DNA of 64,000 bases from Nereocystis luetkeana (GCA_031213475.1 JARUPZ010000035.1:3524953-3588952); one strand, 5' to 3'. Counted from the stretch's first letter, positions 1-11,655 are shown. Notes: generated by a model not told the origin, from the sequence alone. Numbers and translations: made by a program.

Positions 1-280
1 CACTGAATCGAAAACCATCCCACACTATTTTGAAGTAGTTTATCCCTAACAACGTGGGCGCCGTTCATCGAACTCGCCAGAGGCCTTCCTCCTTCCTACC
101 AGCTGCTTCATGCATTTATGGAGGCGGTCGTCTTCTCTCATCCATCATCCGGGGTCGTCAACCCCTTGTTTCTTTTCTGTCTGCTGGTTGGTTGGTTGCC
201 TACCGCATACAATATCGGAATAAGACGCAAGAGAGCAAGCACATCACACCACTCGTGCTGGTGTCGACCGGTAGAAAGAA

Positions 281-380
281 CCTTTTAGAACTCCAGTCCC
301 GTTTTGGGGACAAACCACTCAAATTCCAGGTATGTTGTCCCCAATTGTCCCCAAAACGAGACTGCGGTTCTAAAAGTGTT
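281..380. mobile_element. Hairpin MITE (CCTTTTAGAACCGCAGTCCCG family)
   Basis: Near-palindrome of about 95 bp: CCTTTTAGAACTCCAGTCCC ... GGGGACAAA ... TTTGTCCCC-type centre ... ACTGCGGTTCTAAAAGTGTT. Confidence 0.78.
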
Positions 381-819
381 AGGAAGAACACACACAGCAC
401 CCCCACACATGAATCTTCCACCTGATTTACTCGACACGGGGGAGAGAGCAAACGCTGAGAAACGCCGAGAAGAAGACACGCGTCCAATAATGGAAAGGCC
501 TCGACGCGAAGATCTGTCCATGAACTCACCATTTTTCTTCTTTCGTGCGCATCCCCCTCCTTGTGGGGGAAAAAAACGGGACGTAAAATTCGTAAATTCA
601 TCTCAGGCCACGTTGTTTTTGTTGTACATACTGGTACGACGTTATTATGATTACGATACCCTCTTGGGTTTTACGGGGGGTATATTATGTGCTCATGTTC
701 GTATCATGTCTGGCGTGTGCCGCCTTTGAAAATTTCGGCAGAAAAAGGGAACACATGTCCCGTCTCGAATAGCGCACCCGTGTTTGCCCTCTCGGTGTCT
801 ATATCAACTATTAATCCGG

Positions 820-1760
820 GCTTTTCGCGGGTCAGGTCAAACCTCACGGGTCGGGTCGGGTTGGGTCAGTGTCAGGGTCGGGTCGGGTTGGGTCAGGTGA
901 CACGACCCGACCTGCGATTTTTTATAGGTGTGTTGACTTGACCCGGCCCGACCCGCGAGATTTTGAAACCCTCATGACCCGACCCGACCCGACCCGCGAG
1001 ATGTAAAAAAACTACTGACCCGACCCGACCCGTGAGATTTGAAAATCTCCAGACCCGACCCAACCCGACCCGATCCGCCACATTCCGATTGACCCGAGAG
1101 ACACGGGTTTCATGCGGGCCGGGTCACTTCTACCCGCGAGATCAATTTTCTTGACACGCGACCGCGGATCCGGCACGTGGGTCAACACTTCAAATGCAGC
1201 TAAAAGCTCATTTTTGTGCCCCTCAGCGATATGAGGCCTGCCTGTAGTGGGTATGGATGGATGCGGGCATGCGCATATGGCTTTGGCGATGTTGTAATGT
1301 TTGAACATTATACCAAAGTATTATTATTGAGTGTTAGTACGAGATAAGCCTTTGGGTAAGAGAGCGGGGAGTGTTTTCAGTGTCGGATCCGCGAGCCGGA
1401 TGCGCGGGTCCGACCCGCGGGTCAGCAAAAAAGAGCTCGCGGGTCATGCTGGCCCGACTCGCGAGTGACCCGTCTCTCGCTGGTCATGATCTGACCCGAC
1501 CCGTGAGCTTTTCGTCACCTCTCGACCCGACCTGACCCGACCCGTGAGATTTGAAAAATTCTTGACCCGACCAGACCCGTGAGATTTGAAGAACTCTTCA
1601 CCGGACCTGACCCCACCCGCGGGACTTGAAAACCTCTCGACCCCACCCGACCGACCCGACCTGTGAGATTTGAACACTCCTGACCCGACCCGACCCGACC
1701 CGTTGACATTTTGAACACCCCGTGACCCAACCCGCGGGTCGGGTCATGACCCGCGAGAAG
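820..1760. repeat. GGGTC/GACCC minisatellite with strand switch
   Basis: 820-900 is GGGTCGGGTCGGGTTGGGTC. From about 900 onward it becomes the opposite strand, units of CGACCCGACCCGTGAGATTT plus GAAAA spacers, with a unique part at 1190-1380. Related stretches are at 32985-33085 and 48225-48420. Confidence 0.8.
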
Positions 1761-2340
1761 CCCTGCTATTAGAAGTGTACATAACTCGTAGATGCGTCCC
1801 TCTCTCTGCTAGGGAGAGACTGAGAGCGTAGAGCTTTCTCACAGCCAACGTACCAGTGTATATTTTATTCAAAAAAGTACCAGTATATATTTTCTACAAC
1901 TGTATTGTACCATGGTAGGACATCAGTAGAGGACACCTGATGAGAAACAGGAAAGCTGGTCCCCGCTGAATTTCTTATTTGGGCATGGTTGCGTTCTACA
2001 CTATTAATACGTACCAGGTATCTTCAGAATAACGACTCCAGAATTTTCTTACTGCCCTGATGAGCATCAGCCTGCCTTTCTTGTTGCTCATTTTTCTTAT
2101 CACAATAGGTGTGCTGTATTGTAGAGTCGTGCAACAGCAGTCAGCAGCAGTACAGCGCGCGCGAACGAAGATATTATTTATATACCTCGCACCTGGTATA
2201 TATTTTCGCAATGATCTCGTTCAGAGGGAACACATTGAGAATAATCCTGACCTTCTTTGTGGTTTCGGCCTACAAGCAGTCTCTTGCTTGTACAGGGTAC
2301 CGGGCACCCGGCGTACTCGGGTACATATTGTTACCGTGTA
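1761..2340. other. No gene seen
   Basis: AT-richer DNA with ATTAATACGTACCAGGTATC near 2003 and ACCTGGTATATATTTTC near 2190; no exon signature. Confidence 0.5.
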
Positions 2341-2344
2341 CCTG

Positions 2345-2600
2345 GTGTATAACACCCTGGGTGATAAGATAACACACCCCCTCGGACGATTATCACAAAA
2401 GCTGAGTTCCTCGACAACGGGGGGGGGGGGGGGGGCGTACTGAATACGACGAGCGATGCGTCTAGAGATGCAACCTTCTCGACGGAATCTTAATATTTCC
2501 GACGCCACCATTGTTTTTTGTTGTGTGTGCAAGCCCCCCATGTTTTGGAGGAAACCGGGCCTGAAATTCGTCCCAGGGGGGGGGGTTTCTTGATTATAGT
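2345..2600. repeat. GTGATAA/AACACACCCCCTCGG repeat family
   Basis: GTGATAAGATAACACACCCC, a poly-G run at 2420-2436, CGTACTGAATACGACGAGCG, and GGAGGAAACCGGGCCTGAAA. Relatives at 15140-15310, 54230-54440, 54640-54755, 61240-61400 and 61600-61830. Confidence 0.65.
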
Positions 2601-4244
2601 ACACGGTACACCCCGACTTAGGTTCATTCTTATCGGAGAGCGTTTTTTCCAAATTTTCCAAAGTTTGGAAATAATTGGAGATATGCATCAATACACGGAG
2701 GCGTTCTGTCACTATTCGTGAAATTCTCCAGAAGCAAAAATATCAAGTTCGTGAACATTCCAATATTTGGAAAAAAAAAACCAGGAAGATTGAAAAATTG
2801 CGCGAAAAAAATGTCGAAAATTTGGACAAAAAGCTCTCCGATAAGAATGGCCCTTACACGATGAGTACGATGTGTGTGTGTTCTTCACGTTACACCGTAC
2901 TCTTTACCCGTCGACATTGAGAGGATACGAACACAGCTGTAGCACACAGCACTGGAAGGAAGGGCTTGGGTGTGAATACGAGTACAGGTGATGGAAACAG
3001 GAACCGGGTACATTATGATTTTTCACAACTTTGACCGGAAGTAAAAGGCGCGTTCGACATGTCACATCAGAGAAACAAACGGTGACTATTTTATCGGCCA
3101 GAGTTGCACTTGGTATGTGCCATCTCCTTTTGCGCACGAGATACACACACTTTGTCCCATTATATAATCACCGGGGGAACACTAATTTTTAAACCAAACG
3201 GTGATCATAATTCGGGACAGAGTGATGTTCAGCTCACAACCTGAATATCAACTATTAATATCAATATCGAGTATTTGAACTGAAGGCTGAGGGTTTGTTT
3301 TCCCCTGTCCATATTTTTATTTTTTTCATTTTTTTTCATTTTTTTCAGTGTTGCAACCGCTTGCCAACTGCAACTAACTACCTCAACCTTGACTTTTCCA
3401 CCTAAACCCTCCGTCTCGGGGAACAAACTATACTGGTACACGTTTCCCGCCCGCGACAACCTCAACATTATTGTTTCCAGCTAGACCTTACGTCTCGGGG
3501 ACAAGCTACATTATACGTATATAATATATATATATATATATAATATATGTTTCCCGCCCGCACGGTGTGGAAACCCCAACCCCATGGGCTTGTCGCTAAT
3601 TGGCTGTGGTTCGTGAAGTCAGTGGCACCCGGGGAGGATCCCAGGGTCCCATCCCCGGATCACATGAATAGTCACACCTCGGACGAATCGGATATACCAC
3701 TCTGTCCCTAAATATAAGCAAATATTGGTTGGAATATTAGTGTGAAATAGGTCTCTATATTTAAGGGCAGAGTTGTATCTAGTTGACACTGCTGATATAT
3801 TTTGGATAGGTAGGTCCTGGATATGTATGATCTGCAGGATCTACAGCAGTAGATCGTGTTTGCTGGTCCCATCCCCGGATCGCAGGAATATGTAATACTT
3901 GAAGTTTAAGTTGAAATATTTTCTTTAGGTAACGCTTAATTGCTGAGGTGTGCGTTATAACTTGGGGCACGACTACGTGTATACCCTCGTACGTAGGTAA
4001 AATGGATTTTGGCCGAAGAAATCATAAGTAAACTGGTTCATTTTGGACCGGTACGCACTAGATATGGGTTCAAGTCAAAAGCAGACGTCACAAGCCCTGC
4101 GATTGGCCCGCCTCGCATCGTACCTGTTTTTGGCTTGGAATTTGAAATGGACGAGGCACACTTTGGATTTCTCTGCCTCGTCTAGTTTTCAACTGCTTTT
4201 GCCTAATTGCCATTTTTTTTTACGATTATCTGTCCGTGCACGGC
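2600..4244. other. No gene seen
   Basis: A-rich segment 2770-2860; a piece of the GTCGACAT repeat at 2868-2920; TA repeat at 3518-3545; otherwise unique-looking AT-rich DNA. Confidence 0.5.
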
Positions 4245-4815
4245 GCGGTTTTTAGAAATCGAAAATCCTACGGTCCGGTTCGGCGCGAGTTTAAGAAATC
4301 GGAAATCTTACGGTCCGGTTTGGCGCGGTCCTAAGAAATCGGAAAACCTTACGGTGCGATCCGGTGCGGTTTTCAGATAATGTAAATCCTACGGTGCGGT
4401 TCGGTGCTGTGATCTGTCCTACGGTAGATTTCGGTGCGGTTTTAGAAATCCGAAATCCCACGATGCGGTTCGGTGCGGGTTTGAAAAATAAGAAATCCCA
4501 CGGTGTGGTTCGATGCGGTTTTCATAAATCATACGGTATACCTTACGATGTGGTTTTCAGAGATCAGGAATCGCACGGTGCGTGTTATATCCGGTTGTTC
4601 ATATATCATACAGTAAATCCTACGGTGCGATTCGATGCTGTGACATATCCTACGATGCGGTTCGGCGCGGTTCCCCGTTGAACGTGTTTATCTACGGTAC
4701 GGTGCGGTTCCACTCCTCGGAGGTGTAAAACCGTACAACACCGCTTTTTGTTTACGGCGCACCGTGTGAATAAACCGTACCGGTACTAAACCGCGGTTTC
4801 GTACGATCCTGACCC
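4245..4815. repeat. GGTGCGGTTC minisatellite
   Basis: Irregular units of about 30-60 bp: CCTACGGTGCGGTTCGGTGC, then TTTTAGAAATCGGAAAT. Translation gives a repeating PTVRFGAV that is a by-product. Related block 9905-10260. Confidence 0.78.
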
Positions 4816-4889
4816 TTTTTGTCGTTGCACTCACCATACGTACCGACGTTTCTGAACTGGCACTGGATAAGTAAACCGTACAAAAATCC

Positions 4890-5450
4890 GCGGCATGAGC
4901 AAAACCCTGATTATAGTCCCCGACGGAGGTCCAACTCCTTGTACTCGGGAATGGGATGAGGGTTTAGCTTCAAACACTCTCATTTTTCTGGTTTTCAATG
5001 CGCTCGGGGCCCGTTCTCTGCCGACGGGTTATTCGTTGTGCGTGAGAGCCAGCTGCGAAAACCTCTCTCTGACTGACGACTGGCACTGCTGTCAACACTA
5101 AGTAAGGTAGACTCGAGCGAGGGCGGACAAGAAGACAGGGAATTGAGCTGGTGCGACAACGTTGCCGTGGACATCATGACTCGGACTGCTGTCCTCATCG
5201 CGCCAGTAACTGAGAGGACTGAAGACCTACCTCGCGGCGGTACCCGATGGCAGGCAGCTCGTCGCATTTCTCCACCTTCTTCCTCGGGCGAGCCTTCAGG
5301 GAACGACCGCCGCGTTGCCCGACGCGTCCCTCTTCTGCCGACGCTGCTGTCGCCTCTCGTACGCCCGTCTTCGCGACGGCATGCCGTTTCTGTCTTCTTT
5401 TTTTTTTCGATTCTTAATTGTGCCCGGGTTGCCGAGCACTTTGCACGTGG
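4890..5450. other. GC-richer stretch, possible exon or 5' region, unassigned
   Basis: Both strands have open frames here (plus 5143-5637, minus 5456-4995), neither like a known family. It could be the missing first region of the SAPS gene or an isolated CpG-rich segment. No start with MFW was found. Confidence 0.25.
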
Positions 5451-5485
5451 CTTCACACCGGATGTCGCAATAGTTTCCCTTTCAA

Positions 5486-5850
5486 CATATACATACCTGG
5501 TACCAGGGTATATATTTTTATCGCTTTTGATCCCCGGCGTGAATAGTACGAGGTTTTACCCTCTTGAGCGATCTTCTGGACACAGGTGTCGTCCCTTCTC
5601 CCCCCCGGTACGCGCCTTCATTTTGTGTCGCGCATAAGAGTTCAGCATTCCCACTGCTCGTCGATTTTCGTCGAATGCTACTATTGAATACGTATTAATA
5701 ACTCGCGCTCTCGCGCTTTCCGCTGTTAAGAGTACCCTGGAATGTTTCTATGCAAGAAAAAGTCCTCGAGTACGCAATCAGTGAGACCCACTATATGGAT
5801 TTTACTAGGCTCACGGACCACCTACCAAGCCACCGGGGATATATATATAT
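5486..5850. repeat. ACCCTC-GATCTTCTGGACA repeat family
   Basis: GCGATCTTCTGGACACAGGT, GTTCAGCATTCCCACTGCTC, AACTCGCGCTCTCGCGCTTT and GACCACCTACCAAGCCACCG recur in order at 53480-53780; the first part also at 48985-49060. Confidence 0.7.
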
Positions 5851-5930
5851 ATATATATACTAGGTATATATTTACGTGCTGGTATCTATCATGGGGATGG
5901 TGTGATTGGAACAAACGCTTCACACCAATC

Positions 5931-6244
5931 GCCCCGGTGGTTCAAGTGGTTAACCTCGAATTCTACTTGTTTGAGTCCTGGGTTCGAGCCCCAGGTGGGT
6001 CGGACTTTGACTTTATTTGCAAAAATAAAAAAAGGGATTCAATTGTTGAGAGCGCCTTGCAGCGTGGGTATGCACCATTCGATGCGAGTCGACGAGGGAA
6101 GAAAAGGCTGAAATCTTCTCGCGATAAAAATGAAGGCACGTACCGTAGCGGGAAGGGGGGAGAAGAGCCTGCTATGTGACCCCGGATCTGAGTTACGAGT
6201 TGGAAGGAGAGAGAAGAAGATGTGCGAAGATAATGAATGGGATG

Positions 6245-6274
<30 letters not shown>
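5931..6274 (+). mobile_element. tRNA-derived SINE with A tail
   Basis: The head has a pol III A box (TGGTTCAAGTGG, 5938-5949) and B box (GGTTCGAGCCC, 5981-5991) at tRNA-like spacing, with a T-arm hairpin CTGGG/CCCAG. The acceptor stem is poor, so it is not a working tRNA. The body of about 240 bp includes GAGTCGACGAGGGAAGAA, and it ends in a 30-base A run (6245-6274). The second copy at 63454-63925 shares head and body. Confidence 0.78.
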
Positions 6275-6276
<2 letters not shown>

Positions 6277-6469
6277 TCGCGAATGGAATAATGGCACAAT
6301 CAAATAAAAAAATGAAATGCAGCAGCACGGCGTGTCTCGAGGCCCGTGCAAGACAATAAATACCAGGTGCCAGGGTATGTAGCTTTATTTTTGTCCGTCT
6401 GATACCTCTTGAAACACTACAAACTGGAAAGAGAGAAAAAATCATCAGCCGTCACCACCGGGGCCAAGG

Positions 6470-6608
6470 GAGTCGGATAGCGCTTTTATTACTTTTACGT
6501 TTTACTTCATTTTAATCAAGTAAGTTACGGGGGTTTCGAATCGGACAGCGCTTTTATTACTTTTACGTTTTCCTTCATTTTTATCAAGTAAGTTACGGGG
6601 GTTTCGAG
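6470..6608. repeat. Tandem duplication of about 69 bp
   Basis: GTCGGATAGCGCTTTTATTA ... ACGGGGGTTTCGAA is followed directly by TCGGACAGCGCTTTTATTAC ... ACGGGGGTTTCGAG; few mismatches. Confidence 0.85.
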
Positions 6609-6609
6609 T

Positions 6610-6980
6610 TACTAAATTGAAGCACTGCGTCCAAATACGGTATCAATGTCCCATTTTGGACACGACCATCGCGTTTTCAAGTAATTTCGTTTCTCTTTTA
6701 AAAAACTATGGCCTTTCCAGGGTGGGGAAAAAATACTGTACTATTAATATTATATACCTGGTAATACAATAGAGGAACCGTTTCCCGCCATTTTTTTCAA
6801 TCTGACAGTTGATTTTTCGTATCAAAGCGATAGTAGAAGTCGTCTCCGATTCGTGGTTCTGCTGATATATCGGTCAGGTTTTAAGTTTTTTCTGAATCTG
6901 AAACTCGGCCAGGATGACAATTTCTGATGCGTACCACTCCTTTACCGTCTTGCATGGCACATGATATAAATGTAACACCC
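6610..6980. other. No gene seen
   Basis: AT-rich; TACTATTAATATTATATACC then TGGTAATACAA near 6740. No exon signature. Confidence 0.5.
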
Positions 6981-6985
6981 CCTAA

Positions 6986-7487
6986 GGCCACTTCTCATGC
7001 AGTCGGAGTTGCAGTCAGTTGGAAATGGTGCTACCGGCACGTTCGCACGAGCATTTGCCCCTAAAATGTGCGAAACTGCTGTTTCTTGCCTCAGAATGAC
7101 TTGGACTTTTCTCCAAGACCAATCTAGAGCTGTTTTCCGCTTCTCCAGGTGGCCAGTTGCAGGAAATTACCTCCGGTGCTTTTCCGATCCAACTGGGTCA
7201 AATACGATTGCAATCCCCGATTGGATCGGAAAAAACGTTTTTTCCGATCCGATCCCTAATCGTAATCGTATTTGACCCAGTTGAATCGGAAAAGTACCGA
7301 AGGTGATTTCCTGCAACTGGGCGCATGGAGAAGCGGGAAAAAGCTCTAGATAGGTCTTGGAGAAAAGTCCAAGTCATTCTGAGGCGAGAAACAGCAGTTT
7401 CGCACATTTTCGGGGCAAAAGCTCTTGCGAACGTGCTGATAACACCATTTCCAACTGACTGCAAATCCGACTGCATAAGAAGTGGCC
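6986..7487. mobile_element. Foldback element with Harbinger-like ends, TAA target duplication
   Basis: It starts GGCCACTTCTCATGCAGTCG and ends with the inverse, CTGCATAAGAAGTGGCC. It is flanked by TAA at 6983-6985 and 7488-7490. Nearly the whole 502 bp is an inverted repeat with arms of about 240 bp meeting near 7235. A 3-bp TWA target site and GGCC-type ends are typical of PIF/Harbinger. Confidence 0.75.
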
Positions 7488-7490
7488 TAA

Positions 7491-8353
7491 GGCCACTTCT
7501 TTTGCGGTCGGAAACTAGGATTGAAAAAGCCGGTTTCCGATCGGGTATTTTTCCGACTGGATTGTGAATAGCTACCCTTGTTTTCGTCCGTCGGATCGAA
7601 TGTACAGTTTTTGTGTTGTTTTTTTTTGGAGACCAGGAGAAGCGTGATGTAAGTGGGTGAGTGTAGCTTGACCACTGCTGTAGCACCGAGAGAAAAGGGT
7701 AGGGTAGACGGAAGTCGGTTCGAAACTGTCTCCCCGTAACGCTTATGGGGTCAGAGAGGTCTTCATCCTCCAGCAGCTGCGCCCAACTACACATACGTGC
7801 CTGGTGTCTCGCTTCTTCCTCGAGCAGCATGTGAGCTTCGCACGCGGGGCGTTCTCCTCCATCTCGTTCTCGAGGCCATCAAGACGCTGGGTTTTTTCGA
7901 CAGTCGCTAAAGCTACAGCCGGCGCAGCCGTTGGCAAAAGGTCATACGGACACCGCACACTGCGGCCATCGGGTGCTGTCACGTGCTGCTGACGGACGTA
8001 GATATGGATTTATCACGCTGACTCGAGCCGAGCAGCAGCAGAAGTGACAGCCAAGCCAGCGTCGCAGATGCTGTGGTGTGGCGTTGTGTCGTATGTCGTG
8101 TTGTTGTGTGGGTGTGTGATACTCGTACGAGTATGCGGCGGGGCTTTCTAACATTTCCGATGCATTAATCCGGCTGACGAGTTGGATCGGAAATCTCAGT
8201 TTTTTCGACTGTCTTGGTCCAGTTGGAAACCATAATCGAAAATATTTGGATTGAAAAGGCGCTTTTTCAAGTTCATAAGATTGCCATTTTTTTTTGTCTC
8301 CGATCGGCAACCGGCTTTTTCAATCCTAGTTTCCGGCTGCATAAGAAGTGGCC
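7491..8353. mobile_element. Harbinger-like element, 863 bp, adjacent to the first
   Basis: The ends GGCCACTTCTTTTGCGGTCG and CGGCTGCATAAGAAGTGGCC are inverted, with an inner match (AACTAGGATTGAAAAAGCCG). Flanks are TAA (7488-7490) and CAA (8354-8356). It contains a minus-strand coding remnant. Confidence 0.7.
7675..7830 (-). pseudogene. Possible PIF/Harbinger transposase N-terminal remnant
   Basis: The minus-strand frame from 7830 reads LLEEEARHQARMCSWAQLLE then DLSDPISVTGRQFRTDFRLP and YPFLSVLQQW. The phrase F---FRLPYPFFL is what the region before the DDE domain looks like in many Harbinger transposases. No catalytic DDE residues are present, so it is at most an internally deleted copy. The call rests mainly on the surrounding ends and TAA sites. 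Confidence 0.4.
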
Positions 8354-8356
8354 CAA

Positions 8357-9198
8357 GTAAAAGGAAATGTAAGAGATTCTACGGTATATCGAGAATAAAG
8401 AGGCGAACATTATTCCCAAAAACCCCCCCCCCAAAAACCTCCATCCTCCTCAATCTCCGCGAGGAGATATATGAATAGCACGTATTTTAGTAGTTGCTCC
8501 TGTCGATCCCAACAAGGGCTGGTGAAATTTACTGCAGTATAAATCGCTTTGCATAGACTACGTACCTGGTACATGTTAAAGCTCGGCCCTGGTCCAGTAT
8601 GTACTGGCAGTAGTACTGTACTGGGGAGATGCCAGGGTTGCCAGTTTTTGGTGTAACTAGTTGTTACCTTATAGGGCCGTTTAACGTGGCGTAAACATCG
8701 TCACGGCGAAGAGCGCCGAGCAGAGGGCACACAGAAGAACAACGTGAGAGAGGGCAGAGAGAAGACGGGACGGGGGACCACGAGCGCGAGGGACGAAGCC
8801 GCCTCGACCGCTGATGGCTTGGGCGCTGTGGATCCTGACGGCGCCCCTAGAGCCCAGCCCTTGGCGGAGTCGAGCCCTCCTACCGCCGCTGCTGCTGCTG
8901 CTGATGATGATGAGGAGATTGTGACGGCTCCTAATCAAGAAGACACGCGGGAGCGGCTGAAGCAGGCAGATCGGGATACGAAACACATAATGCCATTGTG
9001 GTATGGAGAGCCCAAGAAACCTCGAAAAACGTTATTTTACGCGATAATTCGAGCCTTTATTCTCTTTCGGATGTTTCCGGCGGCGAATTCCCAGTATGAC
9101 ATACCAAGTATAATACATTGAACAAGAAAATTACATCACAAGCTGAAGCCGCGATTCGGTCTTGCACACTTTCAAAACTTTCCCCGAGTAGAACACCT
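8357..9198 (+). other. Unassigned region with a GC-rich open frame (8744-9121)
   Basis: 8690-8960 is GC-rich. The plus frame reads PPTAAAAAADDDEEIVTAPN then QEDTRERLKQADRDTKHI with no ATG at the start and no known family. A minus frame is also open. It may be a lone exon of an unseen gene. 8580-8640 holds inverted CCAGTA/TACTGG motifs. Confidence 0.25.
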
Positions 9199-9292
9199 TA
9201 ACCCTTTTAGAACCGCAGTCCCGATTTGGGGACAAACTACTTGAAATTTGAGTGGATTGTCCCCAAAAAGAGACTGCAGTTCTAAAATGGTT
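9199..9292. mobile_element. Hairpin MITE copy
   Basis: AACCCTTTTAGAACCGCAGT to ACTGCAGTTCTAAAATGGTT. Confidence 0.8.
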
Positions 9293-9904
9293 GAGGTCGC
9301 AACCATGCAGGTCCGCGTACTGGTGTACCACCATACTCAACAGTATTGCCCGTTTTGTCTCATTTTTTTCACTTTTCCTTGGTCAATCTAAGGCCTAATT
9401 ATCTTTGAAGCATGGCTCGAAATCAAACGCACTTTTTTTTTCAAGCTCTAGTGACGTCAATTCGCGTAAAACAAATGAGCCTTCGGCAGGGCGCCTCCGG
9501 CCGAGCAACCCTCACCAGCCGGAGGGGGGCAGTGCACTGCTGTTCGGGTCCAGTATATACTGGCATCTGACGCAGCCAGTACATACTTTGTACTGGCTGG
9601 AACTACCAGGGCCCGGCCCTACTATTACTGATTATATCTGTATACATATACGTATGTGTATGCGAAAGACGTATGATGTAGGATAAACCGCGCCTGCGCG
9701 AGTTAATCAACCGAGTCAACGGGAACACTTCTGATACCAAACCGCGCAGGGACCGTCATGAGTCATGAGCCGTACGAAACCGCGACCCTATGGGACGGTT
9801 CCACCGCCGACGGAACCGCGGTTTGTCCACGGTTCCAACCTATTAATACTCGCACCGTTAAAACATCCGATTCAACGGATTTTGGTATCATACATACCTT
9901 GATG

Positions 9905-10260
9905 CAAACGGTGCGGTGCGGTGCGGTGCGGTGCGTTTTTTCGGATGTGAACATTACGGTGCGGTTCGGTGTTTTTTCTTGGTGTTCTGCGGTGCGGTTC
10001 GGTGCGGCTCTTCAGAAAGTGTAAAGCCTACGGTGCGGCGGGTGCGGTGCGGTTTTCATATGTCGTAAGGCCTACGGTGCGCTTCCGTGGTACCAGGTAT
10101 ATCTTATGCCCTTCGGTGCGGTTCGGCGCGGTTTTCCGACGTCGTAAAACCTGCGGTGCGGTGCGGCGCGGTTTTACAGAGGGCAAAAATCCTACGGTGC
10201 GGTGCGGTGCGGTGCGATTAACCGCACCGAACCGTTTGGAAAAACCGCACCCTCTGAAGA
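9905..10260. repeat. GGTGCGGTTC minisatellite, second block
   Basis: GATGCAAACGGTGCGGTGCG, then repeated CTACGGTGCG and GGTGCGGTTTTC units. It ends with the inverse, GATTAACCGCACCGAACCG, so a fold-back is possible. Confidence 0.76.
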
Positions 10261-10737
10261 ACCCTGCTAGTTTTGGGCCAATCGGAGCCCGTGCGCACTG
10301 AATGCTGTTTGTTGCTCCCCCTATACCCACACCTGTTCGTGGCAAGATAGCGATCCAGCACCCCAACACTTGCCACATCACCACACCACGACCCGCCACA
10401 CCGACCTACATCCTGATGTTTACGTACTTCCTACGCTTGTACGCAGCACCATGGGCACGAACGGCATCTCATCTGCCCCACCCCGCGTCGAGGTGGGCTC
10501 GATTTCTTGGCACGTCAGATTGACTTGGGTGTCGCTCGCTGTGTGCAAGCGGTTGCTCGAGAATGGTTGAGGCTTCAAAGCTGACATCGGGGGCTGCGGG
10601 GGGAGGGCGGGGGGGGGGGGGGGGTGAAGGAGTACTCTCGCTCCGGCACGCCCGCCCTCGCGGGAAAACATCAACCCAAGCGGTCCCTAAAAGTGGCCGC
10701 ACTAAAAAAAAAACGATTTATTATTCGAGGCTGCCGC
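10261..10737. other. Unassigned, no gene recognised
   Basis: CA-rich to 10440, a poly-G block near 10595-10622. Short open frames on both strands without family features. Confidence 0.3.
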
Positions 10738-10955
10738 CCATTGCAAGTCCGCCTCACAAGCGGTTGTGTTGGTAGATGGCAACTCACCCTTCATGCGACT
10801 CTCCCAACACCTCACGTTTCGCTTCGCGCTTGGCGGCAAGCAATGTCTGCGTGGTCGGGGAATACCCGACGTGCCCCGGCCCGGCATGGTACGTGGGGAT
10901 GGGAGGGTATATGGTCATACGACTACGGCCATGCATGGCACGGCTACACCCCCAG
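10738..10955 (+). mobile_element. SINE-like retroposon, 5'-truncated
   Basis: Contains CAAGTCCGCCTCACAAGCGG, AACTCACCCTTCATGCGACT and ATACGACTACGGCCATGCAT. The tail is decayed (CTACACCCCCAGCACCCC). Confidence 0.68.
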
Positions 10956-11366
10956 CACCCCTTGCTACTCTACGTACGTACGTGTAAGTGTAAACCAAGA
11001 TATACGGGGTACATAAATTACTCAGATGTTTGAGGCCCCGCGCTCACTGTTCGTCTGCCCAGGTTGAAAAAAAACCAACATGTTTTGTTATTTCTCGCGG
11101 CCAAAATCGCCAAAATAGCAAAATCACCACTCGCGGCGTGTGTTTTTATGCTTGGTTTCAGTATTTTGCCTGTTGTTGACTCAAATGGAAAAGGTACACC
11201 TGGTACGTATACTCGTATACCTTCTTTTTTGTTCTACGTGAACGCCTGGTACCCTGTTATGGTTTGCACACGCTCTTGTACGTTAGGGCTGTATACACGT
11301 GGTACAGAGCAGCAGCAGGTATTCTACCCCCCCCGTGGCTTGTGTGTCGTCTTGACCAAAGTTATT

Positions 11367-11459
11367 AACCCTTTTAGGACCACAGTCCCGTTTGGGGGGC
11401 AAACTACTTGAAATTTGATCACTTTATCCCCCAAACGGGACTGCGGTTCTAAAAGGGTT
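11367..11459. mobile_element. Hairpin MITE copy
   Basis: AACCCTTTTAGGACCACAGT to ACTGCGGTTCTAAAAGGGTT; arms nearly perfect. Confidence 0.82.
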
Positions 11460-11594
11460 CAGCGATGCGCACGTGCGTTCCTTCGTTCGGTAGAGCTTGC
11501 CAACCCATTCGAGAAGCTTGACACCCACTGCTGCGCTCGTACGTACGAGGTCAAGAGGACTATCGCCAAGCATTGTTTGATTGGCTCTGACTGT

Positions 11595-11655
11595 TCCTCC
11601 GCTCCTTCCTTCCTTCCTTCCTTCCTTCCTTCTTTCCTTCCTTCCTTCCCTCCAA
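11595..11655. repeat. (TTCC)n microsatellite
   Basis: About 13 CCTT units with one TTTC interruption. Confidence 0.9.

Noticed and set aside
2533-2575. ATGTTTTGGAGG reading MFWRKPGLKF, like the expected MFW start of SAPS proteins
   Set aside because: It lies inside a dispersed repeat (copy at 15245-15300 without the ATG), has no following SAPS residues, and is 14.7 kb upstream.
4245-4815. PTVRFGAV repeat protein
   Set aside because: Minisatellite translation with no start, splice or conserved flank.
5931-6005. A working tRNA gene
   Set aside because: A and B boxes are good but the acceptor stem does not pair and a conserved non-tRNA body and A tail follow.
8681-9121. Open frames on both strands as a gene
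   Set aside because: No start, splice or family support on either strand; kept only as an unassigned region.
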